The notes under the pieces were generated by a model. That model saw nothing but the letters and a program-made list of their open reading frames with translations. It was not told the DNA's origin and searched no databases. Below are positions 43,901-51,297 of a DNA stretch of 64,000 bases, in pieces (position 1 is the first letter of the stretch; every line of letters starts with the position of its first letter). The stretch is from Acidobacteriota bacterium (GTDB taxonomy: Bacteria; Acidobacteriota; Blastocatellia; Pyrinomonadales; Pyrinomonadaceae): contig JAIVJZ010000047.1 of the NCBI GenBank assembly GCA_020199775.1, positions 1 through 64,000 of the forward strand, given 5' to 3'. The position numbers and the translations under genes were made by a program.

Positions 43901-46258
43901 GACGCGTTGCCTTTGACACCGAGCGGGAAGCTCAACCGGCGGGCGTTGCCCGCCCCCGGCCAGAAGCGTCCAGACACGTCGCACGACTATGCGCCGCCCC
44001 AGACCAAACTGGAATCACTGCTCGCGGACATGTGGAAGGAAATTCTCGGCCTCGACCGGGTGGGCGTCGAAGACAATTTCTTCGGACTTGGAGGCGACTC
44101 GATCAAAGGGGCTGTCTTCATCAACCGACTCCAAGACCGTCTGGCCGAGATCGTTCACGTCATCACAATCTTCAAAGACCCGACGATCAAACAACTGGCC
44201 GCGTACCTCAATGAGCAATACGCGGGTGCGGTACGGAGAATGACCGGGGAGAACGCGCCGGATGCCGAGGTCACACGCCTTAGTCACACGCCTGAGTCGG
44301 CTACCGTTCCCGGCGGCGCGGCGCGTACGCATAACCTGAGGGCAGCACGGATGCGAGAACTGATCCGTTCCCGCGCGCGCCGCGGCCGGCCGGCGGTCGG
44401 GGGCAAGAACCCCCCGGCAGTCTTCGTCCTTTCGCCGCCGCGTTCTGGATCAACCCTCTTCAGGGTGATGCTGGCGGGACACCCGCTTCTCTTCGCCCCT
44501 CCCGAACTCGAACTGCTCTCCTTCGACACTCTGGGGGAGAGGCGCGCGGCCTTCTCCGGCGGCGACAGTTTCTGGCTGGAAGGTCTGGTGCGCGCCGTGA
44601 TGGAGTTGAAGGGCTGCGACGCAGCGGCGGCTAAGCATCTCACGGAGGCGCTAGAGGCGCGCGACCTGACGACGAAGGAGTGCTACGGCCTGCTGCAAGA
44701 CTGGCTCGGCGTGAGACGACTGGTGGATAAGACCCCCTCTTACTCGCTCGACCCGTCGGCTCTTGAGAAGGCGGAAGCCGATTTCGACGGCGCCCTCTAC
44801 ATCCATCTCATACGGCACCCGTTTGGCATGATCCGCTCCTTCGAAGAAGCACGTCTTGAACAAATCTTCTTCCGGCATGAGCACCCGTTCACACGGCGCG
44901 AATTGGCCGAACTGATCTGGCTGGTCAGCCACCAGAACATCCTCCGATTCCTGAAACAGTTGCCACCCGAACGGCAGCACCGCGTCCGCTTCGAGGAGTT
45001 GCTCGACCGACCCGAAGCCGTGCTCAAAGGTGTCTGCCGCTTCCTGAACGTCGATTTCGTTGAGGATATGATACAGCCCTACCGGGACAAAGAGAGGCGC
45101 ATGACCGATGGCATCCACGCGGAGTCGCGGATGCTCGGCGACGTGAAATTCCACCGCCACGCGGGCGTCGATGCGCGCGTGGGTGAGAGGTGGAGAGAGC
45201 AGCGCGGCCGGGACGACCTGACGCCGGATACTTGGGAGATGGCCGTCAGGCTAGGGTATCAGGCTGAACCCGGCGACGCCCCCGCGGCGACTGTGTCGGA
45301 GACGGAAGGCATATCCACCCGAAACGCGACGGGCGCGACGCACGCCTCAACTCCGACACATGCGTCGGGGGGAGACGAGCCAACGACACGTCTGCGGCAG
45401 GCGGGGCCGTCGCCGTCCTCCATGCTCATCATGCTTCAGCCACACGGCCACAGGCCGCCATTCTTCTGCGTCCACCCGGCCGGCGGCAACACGCTCTGTT
45501 ACGTAGACCTTGCGCGACAACTCGGCGAGGAGCAGCCGTTCTACGGACTTCAATCACCGGAGTTTGACGAACGGGGGGAGACGCTCAAGAAGTTTGAAGA
45601 ACTGGCCGCACTCTATGTCGAAGCAATGCGAAGCGTCCGGCCTCGTGGCCCATACCTGCTCGGGGGGTGGTCGATGGGCGGCCTCGTGGCCTTCGAGATG
45701 GCGCAGCAACTTCACAAGCAGGGGCAGCACGTCGCCCTGCTCGCGCTGCTGGATAGCCCTACGCCCGGCAGCTTCGGTGAAGCCGTTGAGATAGACGATG
45801 AAAACATGTTCCGAATGTTTGCGGGTAATCTGGGGCGACGCTTCGGGGTTGAGTTCAACGACCTGTGCGGGCGCACTCTCGACCAGCAGTTGGCCCACCT
45901 GCGTGAGCGCGCCGTCGAACTGAACGCTCTGCCCGCCAGCATGGACATGCGGCACATGCACGGACTGTTCCGCTCATTCAAAGACAATGTCGAAGCATTG
46001 ATGGAATACGAACCGCGGAAGTATTCGGGCCACATCAACCTCTTTCGGCCCAAGCAGCAACTCGCAGATATGCCGTTAGACCCGACGGACGGCTGGGGCG
46101 CGCTCGCCGCCGGTGGTATGGAACTGCACGTCACGCCCGGCGACCACTACTCGATGATCAACATGCCGCATGCACGGGTGCTGGCCGAGCGTCTGGGTAT
46201 GTGCATCGAAGCGGCGCTCGCCGCAGCGGGCGCTACGGATAAAGGTGTCTTCAGTTAA
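40934..46258 (+). CDS. NRPS-D: C-A(Thr)-T-sulfotransferase-thioesterase
   Basis: This 1774-residue terminal synthetase has five domains. C: MHHIVSDG at 176. A: YTSGSTGRPKG at 653, hand-read code DFWNIGMVHK, the standard Thr code. T: Ser1056 in LGGDSI. A PAPS-dependent sulfotransferase (about 1155-1440) follows, with the 5'-phosphosulfate loop LSPPRSGSTLF at 1166 and the 3'-phosphate region LIRHPFGMIRSF near 1292. A type I thioesterase (about 1510-1765) ends the protein, with Ser1580 in GGWSMGG, Asp in LALLDSP and His in GDHYSM. Carrier-ST-TE is the arrangement of CurM in curacin A biosynthesis, where a beta-hydroxy group is sulfonated and the TE releases the chain with loss of sulfate and CO2 to give a terminal alkene. 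Here the carrier would hold a threonyl peptide, which also has a beta-hydroxyl. The actual release chemistry is inferred. Confidence 0.9.
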   Translation: MSDITKRIANLSPERRELLERLLKQEHVAVARALIMPRKGDAGVAPLSFAQQRLWFLNRLRPDSAFYNLPVALRLTGALDTGALERSLSEIVRRHESLRTTFNTVGDELRQVIARAVSLRLSIVDLSALPPHQQSAETQRLVEEEARRPFDLARDPMLRAGLWTLSDDEHVLLLVMHHIVSDGWSMGVLLRELSALYAAFKEGRESPLAELPIQYADYAAWQREYLTGEVLAEQLSYWRDQLGGELPVLELPTDRPRPPVPSYHGAEELLDMEPHAAARLRALGRDSGATLFMTLLAAFNVLLYRYTGQEEIVVGTPVAGRTRAEVEELIGFLVNTLALRTKLSGRISFRELLGRAREVCVGAFAHQELPFEKVVEELQPERSMSHMPLFQVVFALQNASDFELELPGLYAEGLDTETETSKFDLRLSAQESTEGLTLSIRYSTDLFDAPRIRRMLEHYRNLLEAIAADPAQRISLLSLLTDDERRHLLARSTSEPRDYPPPRCLHRLFEVQVERTPDAVAIVSGSETLTYRELNERANQLARHLRREGVGRESLVGVCVGRGAELVAALLGVLKAGGAYVPLDPDYPRERLAFMVDDARVEALITSRQHAGKFSDRPVRIVCLDLDAEAIARESCGNMEGEVSPQNLAYVIYTSGSTGRPKGVMVTHANVARLFSASARRFRFGERDVWTLFHSYAFDFSVWELWGALLYGGRLVVVPYFVSRSPVEFLRLLREERVTVLNQTPSAFRQLMRADEASPDTEPLNLRFVIFGGEALDLQSLRPWFARREEARPRLVNMYGITETTVHVTYRPVNAADANGDAGSLIGVPIHDLELYVLDGEMQPSPVGITGELYVGGAGLARGYLNRAGLTAERFVPHPWSGVPGARLYKTGDVARLLDSGDIEFIGRSDGQVKIRGFRIELGEIETALSRHPAVGESVVIAREDRPGEKRLVAYVVGARGASARADELQSFLRERLPEHMIPVSFVMLDALPLTPSGKLNRRALPAPGQKRPDTSHDYAPPQTKLESLLADMWKEILGLDRVGVEDNFFGLGGDSIKGAVFINRLQDRLAEIVHVITIFKDPTIKQLAAYLNEQYAGAVRRMTGENAPDAEVTRLSHTPESATVPGGAARTHNLRAARMRELIRSRARRGRPAVGGKNPPAVFVLSPPRSGSTLFRVMLAGHPLLFAPPELELLSFDTLGERRAAFSGGDSFWLEGLVRAVMELKGCDAAAAKHLTEALEARDLTTKECYGLLQDWLGVRRLVDKTPSYSLDPSALEKAEADFDGALYIHLIRHPFGMIRSFEEARLEQIFFRHEHPFTRRELAELIWLVSHQNILRFLKQLPPERQHRVRFEELLDRPEAVLKGVCRFLNVDFVEDMIQPYRDKERRMTDGIHAESRMLGDVKFHRHAGVDARVGERWREQRGRDDLTPDTWEMAVRLGYQAEPGDAPAATVSETEGISTRNATGATHASTPTHASGGDEPTTRLRQAGPSPSSMLIMLQPHGHRPPFFCVHPAGGNTLCYVDLARQLGEEQPFYGLQSPEFDERGETLKKFEELAALYVEAMRSVRPRGPYLLGGWSMGGLVAFEMAQQLHKQGQHVALLALLDSPTPGSFGEAVEIDDENMFRMFAGNLGRRFGVEFNDLCGRTLDQQLAHLRERAVELNALPASMDMRHMHGLFRSFKDNVEALMEYEPRKYSGHINLFRPKQQLADMPLDPTDGWGALAAGGMELHVTPGDHYSMINMPHARVLAERLGMCIEAALAAAGATDKGVFS

Positions 46259-46380
46259 TGCCCCGGCCGACACGCGCGCGACAAGCCGTTGCGGGCGTCG
46301 GCCTCGGCCGTATGTCTTGTTTCGCTTTTCCGGCAAGGGTGCCTCGTACGATTCGGAAACCGTTTATCAGGAGCGCAGAC

Positions 46381-47850
46381 ATGAGAGAGTTCTTGCACAT
46401 GCCAAACACCGCCGAAAGCCACTCGACCGCCGGAGGCGTGGCCGCAATCAACGCCCCCTCGACGCCCACAGCCGTCACAGGTATCGCGCCCGAAGAGATC
46501 AAGCGGTACATGCAGCTTTACGCGGCCAACCCGCTGTTCGGTTATCACGATAAGTGGATCATCTCTGATAACCCTTACCGCCGTCCCATCGATCAGCAGG
46601 CCGTCACGCGGCACGATTTCAGCAGGCCGCTGAAGAGGGAAGAGGCGTTCGGCTCAAGCGCGCTGGCTGCGCAGCGCATGTTATTCAACGTCTACGAGAC
46701 AGACTTTGTCTTCCTGCCGGAGAAAGACTTTGCGGCGAAGAGGGCCGACTTCGAGAGCTTCTACTCGAACGAGAACAAACTGCTCGGCGAGTTAATCCGG
46801 CCTACGCTGGAAACGCACCTGTTTGGTTTTCTCGAAGAAGAGATAGACATCTCCGGCAAATGGTCTGCCGCCGCCGTCGAGTCTTACCTGCGACACCTCA
46901 TCGAGAACCACGAGCGTTCCGAGATAGACATCCTCTCCGCCGTCCTCTCTTCGCTAGACCCTGAAAAGGCGGCTCTCACGCTGCTGATTCAGGTCGCGGG
47001 AGACTTCCTCACCGAGTCGTCTTCGTCGGCGCGCAACCTGCTCGGCAAATTCGGCCTGGTGCAGTCGGAACTGTTTAAGATCGCGATTGACGACTACGGT
47101 TACGGCGTGCACAAGGCGAAACACAGCACGCTCTTCGAGAGCACGTTGGAGACCTGCGGCCTCGCGACCGAGGCGCACGCCTACTGGCACTTTTACCTGA
47201 CGGGTTCGCTCGCGCTCAACAATTACTACCACTACGTCTGTCGCGACCACAGCAAGTTCTTCAGGGCCATCGGGGCCATCGCCGTTGGCGAATCTTTGTT
47301 CGCCCACACCTGCCGCAAATTTTCGGAGATGCTGCGCGCCGTCTTTGGCAACCGGGTCGATACCTATTACTTCGACGAGCATTACCACATCGACGCGCAT
47401 CACGGACGCATGGCGACCGAGAACGTCGTCGCCCCAGCCATTGCCAAGTACGGCGATTCGGTGATCCCGGAAATCGTCCGCGGGATGGAAGAGTTGCAGT
47501 CGATTACCTCGCTGGCCGACGACGACTTCATGGCACAGCTCATATGGGCCGACGACTTGGAGGGGCAGCGAACCGCCGCGAGCCGCATCCATCAAAGCGG
47601 CTTGAGCCAAGACGCGGAGAGCAGGATAACGACCGCCGTCCTACGCAAGGGCGACCCGATCAGCACGCGCGCCTGCGACGCCGACAGCCTCTGGCTGGTC
47701 GAGTCGGGCACACTCGAACTGGTCGCAGGCCATGACAGGTCGATACAGATTGAGGCTGGCGAAGGCATCGTTGTCCTGCGCGGCCGTCTGCACGGCGCGT
47801 CGAGCGTCTCGCCGGAATGTCTTTACCATGTCTACGAACTCAAGGACTAA
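46381..47850 (+). CDS. SznF-like protein: haem-oxygenase-like diiron domain plus degenerate cupin
   Basis: This 489-residue protein starts at 46381, with CAGGAG 7 bases upstream; the frame is open to 46258 but lacks such a site there. The central region is a haem-oxygenase-like diiron oxidase. Ligand candidates are Glu212, Asp238, His248, Glu304, His334, Asp338 and His341; the last three form HxxxDxxH. Compared from memory with the streptozotocin enzyme SznF (E189, E215, H225, E281, H311, D315, H318), these fit a constant offset of 23, with Asp for Glu at one site. The C-terminal domain is cupin-like. The same offset puts Arg430, Cys432 and His471 where SznF has its three iron-binding His residues, so two ligands are missing. 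SznF hydroxylates N-methylarginine on two nitrogens, then rearranges it to an N-nitrosourea in the cupin. Here N-hydroxylation is likely; nitrosation is doubtful. Confidence 0.8.
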   Translation: MREFLHMPNTAESHSTAGGVAAINAPSTPTAVTGIAPEEIKRYMQLYAANPLFGYHDKWIISDNPYRRPIDQQAVTRHDFSRPLKREEAFGSSALAAQRMLFNVYETDFVFLPEKDFAAKRADFESFYSNENKLLGELIRPTLETHLFGFLEEEIDISGKWSAAAVESYLRHLIENHERSEIDILSAVLSSLDPEKAALTLLIQVAGDFLTESSSSARNLLGKFGLVQSELFKIAIDDYGYGVHKAKHSTLFESTLETCGLATEAHAYWHFYLTGSLALNNYYHYVCRDHSKFFRAIGAIAVGESLFAHTCRKFSEMLRAVFGNRVDTYYFDEHYHIDAHHGRMATENVVAPAIAKYGDSVIPEIVRGMEELQSITSLADDDFMAQLIWADDLEGQRTAASRIHQSGLSQDAESRITTAVLRKGDPISTRACDADSLWLVESGTLELVAGHDRSIQIEAGEGIVVLRGRLHGASSVSPECLYHVYELKD

Positions 47851-47855
47851 CAGCC

Positions 47856-48230
47856 ATGCTCGTCTTAACCTTCGACCCCGAAAAGTTCAATTTCGTCGCG
47901 GCCGGAGACGATTCTTACTTTCTGTTACGGTTCCCTGACGGCAGCCGCGTCATGTTCCAAGATCGCTGCGCGCATCGCGGTAGCCCGTTGCATCTGGGTT
48001 GCTGGAACGCCGGAGAGAACGCGCTGGTCTGCTCCTCCCACCAGACCAAATACCCCGAGCGGGTCTTACGCAGGCAAGGGGTGCCGCTCATCTACAGGGC
48101 CGGGCGTGTGACCGTGTTGCTCGATGTGGCCTCGCACGCCGAGGCGCGTCTGGCGAGAAAGAACATCCTCGCACAGCCCGATAACTCGCCGACAGATACT
48201 TCGGGTGCTCAGGGTACGGCAGGCGCATAG
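47856..48230 (+). CDS. Rieske-type [2Fe-2S] ferredoxin
   Basis: This 124-residue protein has both Rieske cluster motifs: CAH at 38-40 (within RCAHRGSPLHLGC) and CSSH at 59-62. Spacing and length match stand-alone Rieske ferredoxins, with no catalytic oxygenase domain attached. It starts 5 bp after the SznF-like stop, and an AAGGA ribosome-binding site is embedded in the end of that gene. The likely role is electron supply to the adjacent diiron enzyme. The last 25 residues are probably disordered. Confidence 0.85.
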   Translation: MLVLTFDPEKFNFVAAGDDSYFLLRFPDGSRVMFQDRCAHRGSPLHLGCWNAGENALVCSSHQTKYPERVLRRQGVPLIYRAGRVTVLLDVASHAEARLARKNILAQPDNSPTDTSGAQGTAGA

Positions 48231-48282
48231 CGAGCCGGCACCGACTTCCGTGTCGCCGCCAAACGTAAAGGAGACGCTAGCG

Positions 48283-49440
48283 ATGGTTGAAGAGGAGAGT
48301 TCGTTGCGGGGTAATCACCTGATCAGCCTCTCACAGGCGGCGGTTACTAATCCCATCACCGCAGGCGCCAACACTTCGAAAGCCGAACGGCTCAGCGATC
48401 TGGTCGCGCGACTGGTTTCGATGGGAGAAGCGCATCTCGACAACAAGCAGTTCGTCTCGGCGCTCGACTGCTTCGAGTCCGCGCTTTACATCGACCCAGA
48501 GAACCATCAGGCGCAACTCGGTCGCAGCAACGCCATATGTACCATTATCCCGCGCTGGCATTTCGAGATGCTCAACGACGAGCAGAGGAATGCAGCCTTC
48601 GAGAAGGCGCTCGCGAAGGTCGTCACGGCCGACTCGCTCGTGCTTGACATCGGGTCGGGTACAGGGCTGCTCGCGATGATGGCGGCGAGAGCCAGGGCAG
48701 GCAAGACCATCTCCTGCGAGATGGTCGCGCCGCTCGCCGAACTCGCGCGGGAGGTGGTCGCGCGCAACGGTTTCGCCGGCAAGATACAAATCATGGGTAA
48801 AAAGTCTACCGACCTGGTGGTCGGCAGCGACATGCCGCAGAGGGCCAACCTGCTCGTCACCGAGACGGTCGATTGTGGCCTCTTGGGCGAGGGAATCGTC
48901 CCCTCCATCGCCCACGCCAGAGCCAACCTCCTGACCGAAGATGCGCTCATCATCCCGCGCTCGGCCAGCGTCTACGCGATGTTGGTAGAGAGCAAGCGCC
49001 TGCGCGGATTGAACAGCGTGGACAGGTGCGCGGGCTTCGATCTAGGGCTGATGCGGCAGTATGCGACCCCGCATTACTTCCCCGTGCGGCTGGCCGCCTT
49101 CGCATACGAAGCACTGACCGGGCCGTTCGAAGTCTTTCGCTTCGACTTCGCGCGCGAGTTGATCCTCCCATCGCGTAAAACGATCTCCGTCCCGGTCACG
49201 CGCGACGGCACCTGCCACGCCGTCGTCTTCTGGTTCCACATGCAGCTCGACGAGGAGATTTCCATCTCTAACGAGCCGGGTTCGACGACACACTGGGAGC
49301 AGGCCATACAGTGTCTCAAACATGAGATGACGGTCAGGGCGGGCGATGTGTTGCAGATAGAGGCCGGGCATGATTGCTGCTCCATCGGTTTCGATCAGCC
49401 GACGAACGTCTCCGCCGGAGCCGCTCATGCGAACCGCTGA
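48283..49440 (+). CDS. PRMT-like SAM-dependent arginine methyltransferase with TPR-like N-terminus (SznE-like role)
   Basis: This 385-residue protein starts at 48283, with AAGGAG 9 bases upstream. Residues about 45-85 look like one TPR hairpin (GEAHLDNKQFVSALDCFESALYIDP, split here only by length: hairpin helices A and B). The SAM site LDIGSGTGLL starts at 121. The double-E loop of protein arginine methyltransferases is present as Glu194 and Glu203 (ETVDCGLLGEG, nine residues apart), similar to the PRMT7/PRMT9 branch. A C-terminal beta-barrel follows. In streptozotocin biosynthesis the related SznE methylates free L-arginine on the guanidine before SznF acts. The pairing here strongly suggests the same first step. 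Protein-bound or peptide-bound arginine is an alternative substrate. Confidence 0.8.
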   Translation: MVEEESSLRGNHLISLSQAAVTNPITAGANTSKAERLSDLVARLVSMGEAHLDNKQFVSALDCFESALYIDPENHQAQLGRSNAICTIIPRWHFEMLNDEQRNAAFEKALAKVVTADSLVLDIGSGTGLLAMMAARARAGKTISCEMVAPLAELAREVVARNGFAGKIQIMGKKSTDLVVGSDMPQRANLLVTETVDCGLLGEGIVPSIAHARANLLTEDALIIPRSASVYAMLVESKRLRGLNSVDRCAGFDLGLMRQYATPHYFPVRLAAFAYEALTGPFEVFRFDFARELILPSRKTISVPVTRDGTCHAVVFWFHMQLDEEISISNEPGSTTHWEQAIQCLKHEMTVRAGDVLQIEAGHDCCSIGFDQPTNVSAGAAHANR

Positions 49441-49479
49441 CGCCGCCGGTCGTGCCGTCCTGTGGGAGGGCAAACGGCC

Positions 49480-51246
49480 ATGAGACCTGACCCGGTAGGT
49501 CAGCCGACGCCGCGCAGGAGGCTGTGGCGCTACGCCTCGCCGCAGAAGGGCATCATCGCCTTCGCGGCCGTGTGCGTGCTGCTGGCTAACTTGGCGACGC
49601 TGGCCGGCCCCGCGATCCTGCGCTACGCCATCGACGGGCTGGCGGTCGGCCTCACGCACGCGAAGTTGTTGGGATACAGCGGCCTGTTGCTCGGTGTGGC
49701 GCTGCTGCGCTCGACGTTCTTCTTCTTGCAGCGTCGGCTGATGGCGCGTGCAGCGCGTAATCTGGAATACGACCTGTCGGTAGATTTTTACGAGCACCTT
49801 CAGAGACTTCCGCTCCAGTTTTTCGAGCGTCACCGAACGGGGGATTTGATGACCCGCGCGACGAGCGACCTGGCGGCCGTGCGCATGGTCATCGGCGCGG
49901 TCATCATGTACTCGACCAGTTCCATTTTCGCCGTGGCGTTGACCCTACCCATGATGCTATCGATCAGTTGGCGTCTTACGCTCATCTCGTTTGTGTCGCT
50001 GCCGCTCGTCGCCCTCGCCACGCGGATCATGTCGAAGAAGATGCACGACGAGTCAGGGCGCGTGCAGGAGCGCGCCGCGCTCGTCGCCAGTCAGGCGCAG
50101 GAGTCGTTCGCAGGCGTGCGCGTCGTCCGCGCCTTCTTGCAGGAGCAGGCCGAAGTGGAGAACTTCAGGCGCGTCAACCGCGAACTGGTCAGGCGCAACG
50201 AGAAGCTTATACACATGACGGCCGCCTATTACCCGACCCTGCGCTTCCTTGTCGCCACAGGCTTCTTGGGCGCGTTCTGGTACGGCGGCCTGCTCACGCT
50301 CCGCCAGGAGATCAGCGTCGGGCAGTTCGTACAGTTCACCCTCTATCTGGGGGCACTCGTACTCCCCCTCCACGAATTCGGTTGGGTCGTCAATCTCTTT
50401 CAACGCGGCATGGCCTCGTTGGAGCGCATCGATGAAATTATGTCGGCCGAGCCGGCCGCTAACGCCGCCGGGCAGCGTGAGCACGATCATGAGATTAGGG
50501 GCGAGATAGAGTTTCGCCATCTCACCTTTGCCTACCCCGGCGCAGCCGAGCCGGTGTTGAAAGACATCAATCTGCACATCCGTCAGGGGCAGACGGTGGC
50601 CTTCGTCGGCGGGGTCGGAGCCGGTAAGTCTACGCTCCTCAGCCTCGTGCCACGCATGTACGAGCCGGGCGCGGGACGCCTACTGATAGACGGACGCGAT
50701 GCCGAAGAGACCCCGCTCGACATCCTGCGCACGGCCATAGGTTACGTCCCACAGGAGACGTTTCTGTTCAGCCTGACGGTCGCGGAAAACATAGCGTGGG
50801 GCACAGTTGGGGCGAGCAGGGATGATGTCCGGCGGGCCGCTCTGGAAGCCGGGCTGGCGGACGACATCGCCGAACTGCCCGGTGGATTCGAGACGCCCGT
50901 CGGCGAGAGAGGTGCCGCGCTCTCCGGTGGGCAGAGGCAGCGCGCGGCCATCGCGCGCGCCCTGATACGCAGGCCGCGTATCCTTATTCTCGACGATGCG
51001 CTCTCCTCCGTCGACACGCAGACCGAGGCGAAAATCTTATCTCACCTTCGGCGCGTCAGGCGTGGGCAGACAAACCTCATCAGCTCGCACCGTCTCTCGA
51101 CCATCAAGAACGCAGACTTGATCGTCCTGCTCGAAGAGCAGCGCATCGCCGAACTCGGCACGCACGACGAGTTAATCGCCAGAGGTGGGTCTTACGCGCG
51201 CCTGTACGCGAGACAACTGCTGGAGGAAAAGCTCGCGACGAATTGA
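49480..51246 (+). CDS. ABC exporter half-transporter, degenerate-site subunit
   Basis: This 588-residue protein has a six-helix type IV exporter membrane domain (about 1-310) and an ATPase domain (about 345-585). Walker A is GGVGAGKST, the signature is LSGGQRQRAAIARAL, and Walker B is ILILDDALSS, with Asp where the catalytic Glu should be. This matches the degenerate-site subunit of heterodimeric exporters such as TM287/288 and BmrCD. GGGAGGG lies upstream of the chosen ATG. The partner gene follows directly. The pair probably exports the peptide made by the cluster. Confidence 0.9.
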   Translation: MRPDPVGQPTPRRRLWRYASPQKGIIAFAAVCVLLANLATLAGPAILRYAIDGLAVGLTHAKLLGYSGLLLGVALLRSTFFFLQRRLMARAARNLEYDLSVDFYEHLQRLPLQFFERHRTGDLMTRATSDLAAVRMVIGAVIMYSTSSIFAVALTLPMMLSISWRLTLISFVSLPLVALATRIMSKKMHDESGRVQERAALVASQAQESFAGVRVVRAFLQEQAEVENFRRVNRELVRRNEKLIHMTAAYYPTLRFLVATGFLGAFWYGGLLTLRQEISVGQFVQFTLYLGALVLPLHEFGWVVNLFQRGMASLERIDEIMSAEPAANAAGQREHDHEIRGEIEFRHLTFAYPGAAEPVLKDINLHIRQGQTVAFVGGVGAGKSTLLSLVPRMYEPGAGRLLIDGRDAEETPLDILRTAIGYVPQETFLFSLTVAENIAWGTVGASRDDVRRAALEAGLADDIAELPGGFETPVGERGAALSGGQRQRAAIARALIRRPRILILDDALSSVDTQTEAKILSHLRRVRRGQTNLISSHRLSTIKNADLIVLLEEQRIAELGTHDELIARGGSYARLYARQLLEEKLATN

Positions 51247-51297
51247 GTGAGAGGCAGTCGCGTCCCTCTCATGCGGCCGACGAGGCGCTGTTCAGCT

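Noticed and set aside
46258..46380. Earlier start for the SznF-like gene
   Set aside because: The upstream codons are Arg-rich without homology, whereas the ATG at 46381 has CAGGAG at proper spacing.
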